Below are positions 1 through 5,442 of a stretch of 7,822 nt of DNA, in pieces (position 1 is the first letter of the stretch; every line of letters begins with the position of its first letter). The notes beneath the pieces were generated by a model. That model made no database searches. It was not told where the DNA came from and saw only the letters and a list, made by a program, of their open reading frames with translations. The position numbers and the translations under genes were made by a program. Source of the stretch: Gammaproteobacteria bacterium (GTDB lineage Bacteria; Pseudomonadota; Gammaproteobacteria; Pseudomonadales; Azotimanducaceae); assembly GCA_009839405.1 (NCBI GenBank), contig VXPR01000014.1, positions 1-7,822 of the forward strand, in the 5' to 3' direction.

Positions 1-105
1 CTCGAGGATCGCGTGCGGACGCTCGAAGCCATCGTCACCGACGCCCGCTATCAACTTGATTCGGAGATCAAGAGTCTCGATGGCGCGTCGCGCCAAGCAG
101 ACTAA
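1..105 (+). CDS. C-terminal fragment of a phage-shock PspB/PspC-like envelope stress protein
   Basis: The reading frame enters from the left edge and encodes 34 residues before a TAA at 103-105. The fragment is an amphipathic, probably coiled-coil tail with the pattern LEDRVRTLEAIVTD followed by a D/E-rich segment ending in an SLD-type motif. PspB proteins end in a cytoplasmic helix of the form R-x-x-x-LE-x-I-(L/V)-x-D, and PspC proteins end in a similar E-x-x-VTS-x-x-F-x-L helix. The match is to this class of tail rather than decisively to one of the two; PspB is slightly preferred because of the TLExIVTD pattern. Psp proteins are small inner-membrane factors that respond to envelope damage together with PspA. 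The membrane segment that would settle the identity lies outside the window. No terminator with a T-run follows on the + strand. Confidence 0.55.
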   Translation, partial: LEDRVRTLEAIVTDARYQLDSEIKSLDGASRQAD

Positions 106-190
106 GCCTCAGCCCCACCTACCCATGACCTCGCGCCGCAGAATTCCATTCAAGTGGCTTTCTACGGCGCAAGCTCCTAGCGGGTTGGAC

Positions 191-213
191 GGAAAACCCC
201 GAGGCTTGCGGGG
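191..213 (-). terminator. Possible intrinsic terminator, minus strand
   Basis: On the minus strand the sequence reads CCCCG, a 7-nt loop, then CGGGG and TTTTCC. The 5-bp stem is all G/C but the T-run is short. It would end either the candidate small RNA or readthrough from the MerR-type gene, whose stop lies about 220 bp upstream of it. No T-run exists on the other side, so it is not bidirectional. Confidence 0.4.
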
Positions 214-346
214 AGGTGGAAGGTAAAGGAGAAAAGGGGCGCGCCGGCGGTGGTTTAGGCCGCCGGGACAACTCTTGCAAGGGGAAGAACCACGAGAGGA
301 GGGAGGTTCAAGAGTTGTACACGCGCCTGGAGGATTGCTCCGATGG
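193..346 (-). ncRNA. Candidate small RNA with CU-rich, anti-Shine-Dalgarno-like loops
   Basis: Read on the minus strand, this stretch folds into consecutive elements. The 5' segment carries a CCTCC (complement of 329-333). Next is a hairpin with a perfect 10-bp outer stem (318-309 with 277-268), an internal bulge, and a 4-bp inner stem (308-305 with 291-288) closing a 13-nt loop of sequence TCCCTCCTCTCGT. A second hairpin has a perfect 7-bp GC stem (266-260 with 250-244). A CU-rich linker with further CTCC motifs follows, then a terminator-like hairpin at 213-197 followed by TTTT. CU-rich loops complementary to ribosome-binding sites are known from several proteobacterial stress sRNAs, for example the CcsR or 'cuckoo' type of Rhodobacter. 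The ends are estimated from the possible promoter and the T-run. It could instead be the structured 3' UTR of the MerR-type mRNA. Neither the sequence nor the fold was matched to a known RNA family. Confidence 0.4.
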
Positions 347-352
347 CGCTAT

Positions 353-379
353 CTTGTACTGGACAGGATGCCTTTGCAA
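353..379 (-). promoter_or_regulatory. Possible promoter of the candidate small RNA
   Basis: On the minus strand, TTGCAA (379-374) is followed after 15 bp by TACAAG (358-353), or after 17 bp by the weaker CAAGAT. Each of TTGCAA and TACAAG matches four of six positions of the sigma-70 consensus. Directly upstream, at 383-408, lie three A-tracts spaced roughly one helical turn apart, which resemble an UP element or intrinsic bend. Predicted transcription would start near 346. The 15-bp spacing is short, so this is a weak call on its own. Confidence 0.3.
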
Positions 380-433
380 GCCTTTTGTCGAACTTTTTTC
401 AACTTTTTGTCTCGATTTCTTCGGCGAGCAACG

Positions 434-1357
434 TCAGTTCATGCTGTCGAGGAGCCCGTTGTGATGCACGAGCCGCTCTAGCGCCGCCTCCAGCGTGCTC
501 CGTGCGGACGCCAGGGACTCGCCAGCTTCGTCCGCCCCAACCTCTTCACAGCGTTTGGCGTGCTCCGATAGATGGTTGATTTCTAGCAGCATTTCGGCAA
601 GAGGGCCAGAAATCGCAGAGGTGGATGCCGAGGCGGCGGTGATGATGTGCAGGAGCATTTCTTCGCTGAATGCCACGTGCGCGTTGTCTTGTACAGGACC
701 TTTCCACGCGAGGCATGCATCCTCAATGTCCGGCCACGAGACGCCGCGGTCCAGCGCCATCGCTGCTCGGCCCTCATTCTCGAACCGCTCGAGCGCGCTC
801 CTGCTCGCGTAGCGATAGGCCGTCACGACGCCGGCAGCCGGCACGCGCTCGCCGACCTCGCTCGTCAACTCGTCATCGAGGGACGCCTGGAACAGCACGA
901 GGCGATGCATCTCGGGGAGGGCGTCCCTGGCTGCCAGGAAGGATTCCAGCGAAGGCCACGAACCCACCACAAGGATGCCGGATTCCGGTGTTTCTTCAAC
1001 CGCCTGCCGTGTCTTGGCCTGCCGATGCAGGAGTACCAAGGGGGCTCCCACCAAGCCCACGTGCAGTCCGCCGGTGGCGAGGGAGTCCGCGGCGGCCGCG
1101 CGGCGCGCCAGTTCCTCGTCGTCGAGGTGAACGACCCGGCGGATGGCGTTGCCGCGGTCGAGCAAGGTCTTGATCGCGTGCAGGCGCTCCACCTGGGCCT
1201 CGCTGTAGAAGCGGGTCTGGCCGTCGCGATGCGCTGGCGCGAGGCCGTAGCGGCGTTCCCAAGCGCGCAGCCGTTCCACCGAGATGCCGGTGCGGCTGGC
1301 GACGATGCCGATCTTGAACAGGTTGCCGTCGGTGGCGGGCTTTGCGGGAATTGTCAT
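434..1357 (-). CDS. MerR-family regulator of the MlrA/CarH/LitR branch, without an evident cobalamin site
   Basis: The product is a cytoplasmic DNA-binding regulator of 307 residues. Residues 14-75 are a MerR winged helix-turn-helix with the hallmark LRAWERRYGL (30-39) and TRFYS (48-52), typical of the MlrA/CarH/LitR branch. Residues 98-195 look like a degenerate alpha/beta domain: strands LHVGLVGA, GILVVGSW, RLVLFQA and GVVTAYRY alternate with helices. The DxHxxG cobalamin-binding motif of CarH/LitR is absent, so light or B12 sensing is not supported. The C-terminal 90 residues are helical, with two Cys (215, 269) too far apart to form a classic metal site. I chose the ATG at 1357 because a GGGG ribosome site sits 8 bp upstream; an in-frame TTG at 1363 is only 2 bp from it. 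A promoter with a TGTACA palindrome over the -10 (1388-1416) suggests autoregulation. Its target may be the neighbouring reductase gene, but that is inference. Confidence 0.8.
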   Translation of the reverse strand: MTIPAKPATDGNLFKIGIVASRTGISVERLRAWERRYGLAPAHRDGQTRFYSEAQVERLHAIKTLLDRGNAIRRVVHLDDEELARRAAAADSLATGGLHVGLVGAPLVLLHRQAKTRQAVEETPESGILVVGSWPSLESFLAARDALPEMHRLVLFQASLDDELTSEVGERVPAAGVVTAYRYASRSALERFENEGRAAMALDRGVSWPDIEDACLAWKGPVQDNAHVAFSEEMLLHIITAASASTSAISGPLAEMLLEINHLSEHAKRCEEVGADEAGESLASARSTLEAALERLVHHNGLLDSMN

Positions 1358-1387
1358 GGACAATACCCCGTTCGACAGGGGCAGCCG

Positions 1388-1416
1388 ACTGTACAGACCT
1401 GAACAAGATCAGGCAA
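1388..1416 (-). promoter_or_regulatory. Predicted promoter and possible operator of the MerR-type gene
   Basis: On the minus strand TTGCCT (1416-1411), a 17-bp spacer and TACAGT (1393-1388) form a plausible sigma-70 promoter, with four of six matches in each element. The predicted start near 1381 gives a leader of about 24 nt. The perfect 8-bp palindrome CTGTACAG (1389-1396) overlaps the -10. On the + strand TGTACA (1390-1395), TGAACA (1400-1405) and CAGGCA (1410-1415) recur every 10 bp. This recalls the tandem TnnACA half-sites of CarH/LitR regulators, although those have an 11-bp period. Confidence 0.45.
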
Positions 1417-1476
1417 GTACCCTGGGTCGGCGCCCTGGCGGCGGTGCACGCATCAAGGGCGAGGGCGCTGTCCACA

Positions 1477-2475
1477 TCAGGCCAGGTTGACGATCATCTT
1501 CCCCGTGTTCGCGCCGGTGAACAGGCCAATGAACGCTTCGGAGGCGTGCTCGATGCCGTCGAAGGTGGTCTCGCGGTACTTGAGCTCGCCGGAATTCACC
1601 CAGGCCGTCATGTCACGCACGAAGTCCTCGCGCAGGTGGTTGAAGTTCGAGACGATGAAGCCCTTGAGCGTGAGCCCCATGCCGATGGCGATGGCGAGGT
1701 TGTTCGGCCCTGGCACCGGAGCCGTGGCGTTGTATTGCGAAATGGCGCCACAGAGGGGAATGCGCCCGGCCGGCCTCATGCAGTTGAGTGCTGCCTGCAA
1801 GTGTTCGCCGCCGACGTTGTCGAAGTAGACATCGATGCCGTCGGGTGCGCCTTCGGCAATCTGTCGTTCGAGGTGGCCGTCGTGGTAGTCGAAGGCGTGG
1901 TCGAAGCCGAGATCGTCGATCAGGTGGCGCACTTTGTCGGCGCTGCCGGCACTGCCGATGGTGCGGCAGCCTCGAATCCTGGCGATCTGTCCGACCGCGC
2001 TTCCGACGGCGCCGGCAGCACCGGAGACGAATACCGTCTCGCCGTCCTTGAGCTGGCCCACGTCGAGCAGTCCCACGTAGGCCGTCATGCCGGGCATCCC
2101 GAGGACGCCAAGATAGGCCGATGCCGGCGCTTCGAGATTGCCGAGCGGACGAAGTCCCCGCGCGGACGACACGAATGCTTCCCGCCAGCCGAGGTGCGAT
2201 TCCACGTGCTCGCCTTCGGGCAGTTCTGCGACGTTGGATTTCACCACCCGGCCGATGGCACCACCCGTGAGCGCTTCGCCCACCTCGAAGGGCCCCACAT
2301 AGGACTTCCGATCCACCATCCGGCCTCGCATGTAAGGGTCCACTGACATGCAGAGATTCTCGACCAGCACTTCCCCGTCGCCGGGATCCGGCAACTCCAC
2401 CTCGGAAACGGCGAAGTCTGCCGCCGTCGGCATCCCCACAGGTCGCTTGGCAAGGGCAACCACACGCGTCTTCAT
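1477..2475 (-). CDS. curA: CurA-like NADP-dependent oxidoreductase (zinc-independent MDR superfamily)
   Basis: This 332-residue enzyme belongs to the medium-chain dehydrogenase/reductase superfamily, leukotriene B4 dehydrogenase / curcumin reductase (CurA, YncB) group. Family members use NADPH to reduce the C=C bond of enones and alkenals in the cytoplasm. Visible motifs are VDPYMRGRM (45-53, GroES-like catalytic domain), GMTAYVGL (129-136), the Rossmann dinucleotide motif SGAAGAVGS (151-159), DVYFDNVGG (215-223), LCGAISQYN (241-249) and GANTGKMIV (321-329). No zinc-ligand Cys cluster is seen. Length matches the family (about 330-345). I chose the ATG at 2475 over one at 2496 because AAGGAG lies 5 bp upstream of it; the upstream ATG would add seven unrelated residues and has no ribosome site. 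The physiological substrate cannot be read from sequence. The gene lies between the amidohydrolase and the MerR-type regulator on the same strand. The latter may control it, as MerR proteins often sit beside detoxification enzymes. Confidence 0.88.
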   Translation of the reverse strand: MKTRVVALAKRPVGMPTAADFAVSEVELPDPGDGEVLVENLCMSVDPYMRGRMVDRKSYVGPFEVGEALTGGAIGRVVKSNVAELPEGEHVESHLGWREAFVSSARGLRPLGNLEAPASAYLGVLGMPGMTAYVGLLDVGQLKDGETVFVSGAAGAVGSAVGQIARIRGCRTIGSAGSADKVRHLIDDLGFDHAFDYHDGHLERQIAEGAPDGIDVYFDNVGGEHLQAALNCMRPAGRIPLCGAISQYNATAPVPGPNNLAIAIGMGLTLKGFIVSNFNHLREDFVRDMTAWVNSGELKYRETTFDGIEHASEAFIGLFTGANTGKMIVNLA

Positions 2476-2503
2476 GCTTTCTCCTTCAGATGACATCGAT
2501 CGA

Positions 2504-2540
2504 GCCCGCAGTTCGCCTGCGGGCCGTTGCGCAAATCATA
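2504..2540 (-). promoter_or_regulatory. Possible -10 box and leader hairpin upstream of the CurA-like gene
   Basis: On the minus strand TATGAT (2540-2535) is a good -10 match, with no clear -35. Just downstream is a perfect 8-bp hairpin (2504-2511 pairing with 2517-2524) with a 5-nt loop. The hairpin has no following T-run, so it could be a 5' leader structure of the reductase mRNA or a weak terminator for the upstream amidohydrolase gene, which ends at 2586. Confidence 0.3.
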
Positions 2541-2585
2541 GCCGTTGACTTCCGAGCGCCGTGTGCGTGGCTCTGCGGCCCAGCC

Positions 2586-3917
2586 TCAGCGATCGAACTC
2601 AAGCGCCTCGCCGGGTGTGTCGTCGCGGAACTCGCCGCCCGCGAACATCAACCGGCCGCCGACGAAAGTGTGGGTCACGCGAGCGTGGAACGTGGTGCCG
2701 CGGAATGGCGTCCAGCCACACTTGGCGTACACCGGCTCGTCATCCACCACCGTGTTGCGGCTTGGATCGATCACCACGAGGTCGGCGTGATAGCCCTCTC
2801 TGATGAAGCCGCGTTCGGCGACATCGAACAGGGTCGCAGGTGCGTGCGCGGTCTTCTGTGCCACCCGTTCGATGGTCATTTCGCCGAGCCGCACCTGTTC
2901 GACCAGCGACAGGAGGGCATGCTGCACCAGCGGCAGGCCGGAAGGCGCCTGCATGTAGGGGCTTGCCTTCTCCTCGGCCGTGTGCGGGGCATGGTCGGTG
3001 GCGACGACGTCGATCACGTCGTCGTTCACGGCTTGACGGATCGCGAGCTGATCGGCTCGGGTCTTGATGGCGGGGTTGCACTTGATGTCGGTGCCGAGCG
3101 CGCCGTAGTGCGTCTCGTTGAAGAACAGGTGATGCACGCAGGCTTCCGCAGTGATGCGCTTGCCTTCGAGCGGGCCGGGCTCGAACAGGGCCAGTTCACG
3201 CGCCGTGGTGATGTGCAGCACGTGCAGGCGGCTGCCGTGCGTGCGCGCCAGCCGCACGGCCAGCGACGACGAGCGGTGGCAGGCCTCCGCGGAGCGAATG
3301 TTGGGGTGCTCGGTGATGGGGATGTCGTCGCCGTAGCGCGCCTGCGCCTCGGCCTCGTTGGCGAGGATCATGGGCGTGTCTTCGCAGTGGGTGGCGATCA
3401 GCAGCGGACACTCGGCGAAGATGCCTTCGAGCGTACGTTCGTCGTCCACGAGCATGTTGCCGGTTGATGCGCCCATGAACACCTTGACGCCGCAGGCGAG
3501 GTGGCGATCAACCCGTCGGATCTCCTCTAGGTTGTCGTTGGTGGCGCCGAGATAGAAAGCGTAGTTCGCGAGCGACCGGGATGCGGCGCGGGCGTGCTTG
3601 TCCTTCAGCGCGGCGCCCGTCACCGTCTGCGGATCGCAGTTCGGCATCTCCATGTAACTGGTGATGCCGCCGGCCACCGCGGCACGGGACTCGGTGGCGA
3701 TGTCCGCCTTGTGCTCGAAGCCAGGCTCACGGAAATGGACTTGGTCGTCGATCATCCCCGGCAGGAGCCAGGCGCCGGCGAGGTCGATCTCGGTGTCCCC
3801 GGCGCCGGCCGTCACCGCTGTGCCCACCGCATCGATGCGCCCGGCCGCAATGCGCACATCGCCTTCGACCGTGCTGCCCTCGTTGACGATGGCGGCGTTC
3901 CTGAGCGCGATTGCCAT
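2586..3917 (-). CDS. pyrC: Dihydroorotase-like cyclic amidohydrolase (PyrC, class resembling Bacteroidetes enzymes)
   Basis: The 443-residue protein is a metal-dependent TIM-barrel amidohydrolase. Dihydroorotases interconvert carbamoyl-aspartate and dihydroorotate, the third step of pyrimidine synthesis. Metal and substrate motifs visible are DDQVHFREPG (57-66), MPN (91-93), GVKVFMGAS with K145 as probable carbamylated lysine, ATHCED (H177), LHITT (H235), KCNPAIK (279-285) and ATDHAPH (D308). The whole sequence resembles the group annotated as dihydroorotase in Bacteroidetes and some gammaproteobacteria. The usual first His of the HxH pair is Gln59; I recall this DDQVHFREPG form from relatives, so it is probably a subfamily trait. 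Lysine-based metal bridging and the LHITT motif also recall dihydropyrimidinases and hydantoinases, so another cyclic amide could be the substrate. The ATG at 3917 has GGGG 8 bp upstream. No other pyrimidine gene is nearby. Confidence 0.85.
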   Translation of the reverse strand: MAIALRNAAIVNEGSTVEGDVRIAAGRIDAVGTAVTAGAGDTEIDLAGAWLLPGMIDDQVHFREPGFEHKADIATESRAAVAGGITSYMEMPNCDPQTVTGAALKDKHARAASRSLANYAFYLGATNDNLEEIRRVDRHLACGVKVFMGASTGNMLVDDERTLEGIFAECPLLIATHCEDTPMILANEAEAQARYGDDIPITEHPNIRSAEACHRSSSLAVRLARTHGSRLHVLHITTARELALFEPGPLEGKRITAEACVHHLFFNETHYGALGTDIKCNPAIKTRADQLAIRQAVNDDVIDVVATDHAPHTAEEKASPYMQAPSGLPLVQHALLSLVEQVRLGEMTIERVAQKTAHAPATLFDVAERGFIREGYHADLVVIDPSRNTVVDDEPVYAKCGWTPFRGTTFHARVTHTFVGGRLMFAGGEFRDDTPGEALEFDR

Positions 3918-3968
3918 GCCTGAAGCCCCTTCCCTAGCTTGCTTGCCGAGTCTAATCGGAAGCTGGTC

Positions 3969-4007
3969 GTCGCACCCCGAAAAAAGCGTGCCGTGTCGCG
4001 CCCCGAA
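3969..4007. repeat. 13-bp direct repeat, two copies 26 bp apart
   Basis: GTCGCACCCCGAA at 3969-3981 and GTCGCGCCCCGAA at 3995-4007 differ by one base. The 26-bp spacing is about two and a half helical turns, so the copies face roughly opposite sides of the DNA. They lie 50-90 bp upstream of the amidohydrolase start and could be operator sites. With only two copies, chance in GC-rich DNA cannot be excluded. Confidence 0.4.
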
Positions 4008-4099
4008 GACAACGCCCGTGTGGCCTAGTCTGCACGGACCTCAAGCCTCTCGAATCGGGGAGACATGGTTCGCTGCACGGTCTGCGCCTATTTGGTCGC

Positions 4100-4137
4100 A
4101 ATGGGGCGGTGCCTCTTTTCTCCTTCGACGCCCCATT
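4100..4137. repeat. 9-bp perfect inverted repeat next to the operon promoter
   Basis: AATGGGGCG (4100-4108) and CGCCCCATT (4129-4137) are perfectly complementary, separated by a pyrimidine-rich 20-nt spacer. The right arm touches the candidate -35 box of the rightward operon. It could be an operator for a dimeric regulator with half-sites about 29 bp apart. Confidence 0.4.
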
Positions 4138-4164
4138 TGGACGCGGTCACGGGTGCGCTAAAGT
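4137..4164 (+). promoter_or_regulatory. Candidate promoter of the SBP-sensor-MFS operon
   Basis: TTGGAC (4137-4142), a 16-bp spacer and TAAAGT (4159-4164) give a modest sigma-70-like match (three and four of six). The predicted start near 4171 leaves a leader of about 24 nt containing GAGAAGG (4179-4185), placed correctly for the TTG start at 4195. Confidence 0.35.
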
Positions 4165-4194
4165 GGACGACAGCAACCGAGAAGGCACAGCCAC

Positions 4195-5442
4195 TTGATC
4201 ACGCGACGGTCGTTTGCTGGCTACGGCTTGTTCGGCGCCCTGCTGGCGCCGCGCGCGCGTGGCGTACCGGTATCGGACAGCGAAATCCTGCTCGGCACGT
4301 CGGCGGCCTTCTCGGGGCCCTCGAGGGGACTTGGCATCGAGCTCTATCGCGGTGCTCAGGCGTGCTTCGAGGAAGTCAATCGCCAAGGCGGCGTATTCGG
4401 TCGCAAGATTCGCCTTCGCACCTACGACGATGGCTATCAGCCGGACCCGTCGGTGAAGAACACCATGACGCTCATGCTCGAAGACGACGTCTTTGGCCTG
4501 TTCGGCTACGTCGGCACCCCCACCGTCACGCGGGTGTTGCCGCTTTTGAAGAAATTCCAGGATCGCAGCATCCTCCTGTTCTTCCCCTTCACCGGCGCCC
4601 AGCCCCAGCGCGAGCCACCCTATGGCGAGTTCGCCTTCAACCTGCGCGCCTCCTATCGCCAGGAGACCGGCGGCCTTGTGGACAACTTCGTTCGCGTCGG
4701 ACGACGTCGCATCGCCGTCTTCTATCAGGCCGACGCCTACGGTCGCAGCGGCTGGGCGGGCGTGCGCGCGGCGCTGGCGCGCCACGGCGAACGGCTCGCC
4801 GGCGAAGCTACCTATCGACGCGGCACCAAGTTCACCAGCACGATGCGGCGGCAAGTGGAGATCCTCAAGGCGGAGAATCCTGACGCGGTGATCTGCATCG
4901 GCGCCTATGCCGCCTGCGCCGCGTTCGCCCGCGACGCGGTGGACTTGGGGCTCACCGTGCCCATCGCCAACCTCTCCTTCGTCGGCAGCGAGAACCTGCT
5001 GAAGCTCCTTGCTGGGGTGCGAGAGGACAGCAGCCGCTACACCGATCTTTTGGTGAATTCCCAAGTGGTGCCGAGCTACGAGGAGACCTCGATTCCGGCC
5101 GTGCGCGAATACCGTGAACTGATGCAGCGCCACGACCCGTCGCCGCCGGAGGAACTGGTCACCGAGTCCTACACGGCCTTCGCGCAGAGCTTCGTCAGCC
5201 TCGAGGGGTTCCTCAACGCAAAGTTGATGACGGAGGTGTTGCGGCGACTCGGTCCCGAGCCCTCCCGCGAAGCGCTCGAAGCGGCCATGTTCACGGTGCA
5301 GGACTTCGACCTCGGCATCGGCGAGAGCGTCTCCTTCTCGTCGGAACGGCGTCAGGGACTTCAGCGCGTGTACTACACCGTGGTGCGGGACAATCGCTTC
5401 GTTACGCTCACCGACTGGCACGAGAGGTTTGCCAAGACATGA
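4195..5442 (+). CDS. Tat-exported LivJ/LivK-like periplasmic substrate-binding protein
   Basis: The 415-residue product is a type I periplasmic binding protein of the branched-chain amino acid/amide (LivJ/LivK, Peripla_BP_6) family. Its N-terminus, TRRSF at 3-7 followed by a short weakly hydrophobic stretch to about residue 23, looks like a twin-arginine signal. The mature domain shows ILLGTSAAFSG (31-41), VNRQGGVFGRKI (61-72), YDDGYQP (77-83), GTPT (107-110), PFTGA (131-135), LRASYRQE (150-157) and FYQADAYGRSG (176-186), the usual two-lobed order. The start is TTG at 4195: an in-frame stop lies at 4159-4161, no ATG or GTG intervenes, and GAGAAGG is 9 bp upstream. No lipobox Cys is visible. 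The stop overlaps the next start in ATGA, indicating translational coupling. No LivHMGF partner lies in the window. I therefore infer that it presents a ligand, perhaps a carboxylate or amide, to the downstream sensor rather than to an ABC transporter. Confidence 0.85.
   Translation: MITRRSFAGYGLFGALLAPRARGVPVSDSEILLGTSAAFSGPSRGLGIELYRGAQACFEEVNRQGGVFGRKIRLRTYDDGYQPDPSVKNTMTLMLEDDVFGLFGYVGTPTVTRVLPLLKKFQDRSILLFFPFTGAQPQREPPYGEFAFNLRASYRQETGGLVDNFVRVGRRRIAVFYQADAYGRSGWAGVRAALARHGERLAGEATYRRGTKFTSTMRRQVEILKAENPDAVICIGAYAACAAFARDAVDLGLTVPIANLSFVGSENLLKLLAGVREDSSRYTDLLVNSQVVPSYEETSIPAVREYRELMQRHDPSPPEELVTESYTAFAQSFVSLEGFLNAKLMTEVLRRLGPEPSREALEAAMFTVQDFDLGIGESVSFSSERRQGLQRVYYTVVRDNRFVTLTDWHERFAKT

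Larger units (their letters stand above)
106..433. other. Convergent intergenic region rich in inverted repeats, no supported protein gene
   Basis: This 328-bp gap separates the end of the psp-like gene (+) from the end of the MerR-type gene (-). It carries three inverted repeats (197-213, 244-266, 268-318), a purine-rich + strand run at 294-306, and three T-tracts at 383-386, 394-399 and 404-408 in otherwise GC-rich DNA. Short + strand reading frames exist (for example one ending at 464), and a TTG at 315 has an AGGAGGGAGG-like sequence upstream. However, the encoded peptides look compositionally random and run into the antisense of the MerR-type gene. The structures make better sense as a minus-strand RNA, annotated separately. 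Confidence 0.6.
3918..4194. promoter_or_regulatory. Divergent intergenic region between the amidohydrolase gene and the sensor/transport operon
   Basis: This 277-bp gap should hold the start signals for both directions. It contains a 13-bp imperfect direct repeat (3969-3981 and 3995-4007, one mismatch), an A6 run (3980-3985), a 9-bp perfect inverted repeat (4100-4108 with 4129-4137), and a candidate promoter for the rightward operon at 4137-4164. No convincing -35/-10 pair was found for the leftward gene. Short reading frames here, such as an ATG at 4065, overlap the operon in another frame and look like noise. Confidence 0.55.

Noticed and set aside
315..464. Small + strand ORF starting at TTG 315 behind an AGGAGGGAGG-like site
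   Set aside because: The ribosome-site-like sequence is the loop and stem of the inverted repeat. The 49-residue peptide has no recognisable pattern and runs into the antisense of the MerR-type gene. Conservation would be needed to revive it.
647..1402. + strand open frame (251 codons) opposite the MerR-type gene
   Set aside because: The minus strand encodes a clear MerR helix-turn-helix and has a promoter and ribosome site. The + frame is compositionally random.
1430..1468. 7-bp inverted repeat (1430-1436 / 1462-1468) between the reductase and MerR-type genes, considered as a terminator
   Set aside because: The loop is 25 nt and no T-run follows on the minus strand, so termination is not supported.
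2490..3467. Long + strand open frame (325 codons) opposite the dihydroorotase-like gene
   Set aside because: It lies antisense to a strongly conserved enzyme, and its composition and lack of motifs mark it as a shadow frame.
4147..5421. Long minus-strand open frame (424 codons) opposite the binding-protein gene
   Set aside because: The + strand product has clear family motifs in order. The antisense protein has no recognisable domain and is rich in low-complexity H/R/E/A typical of antisense frames in GC-rich genes.
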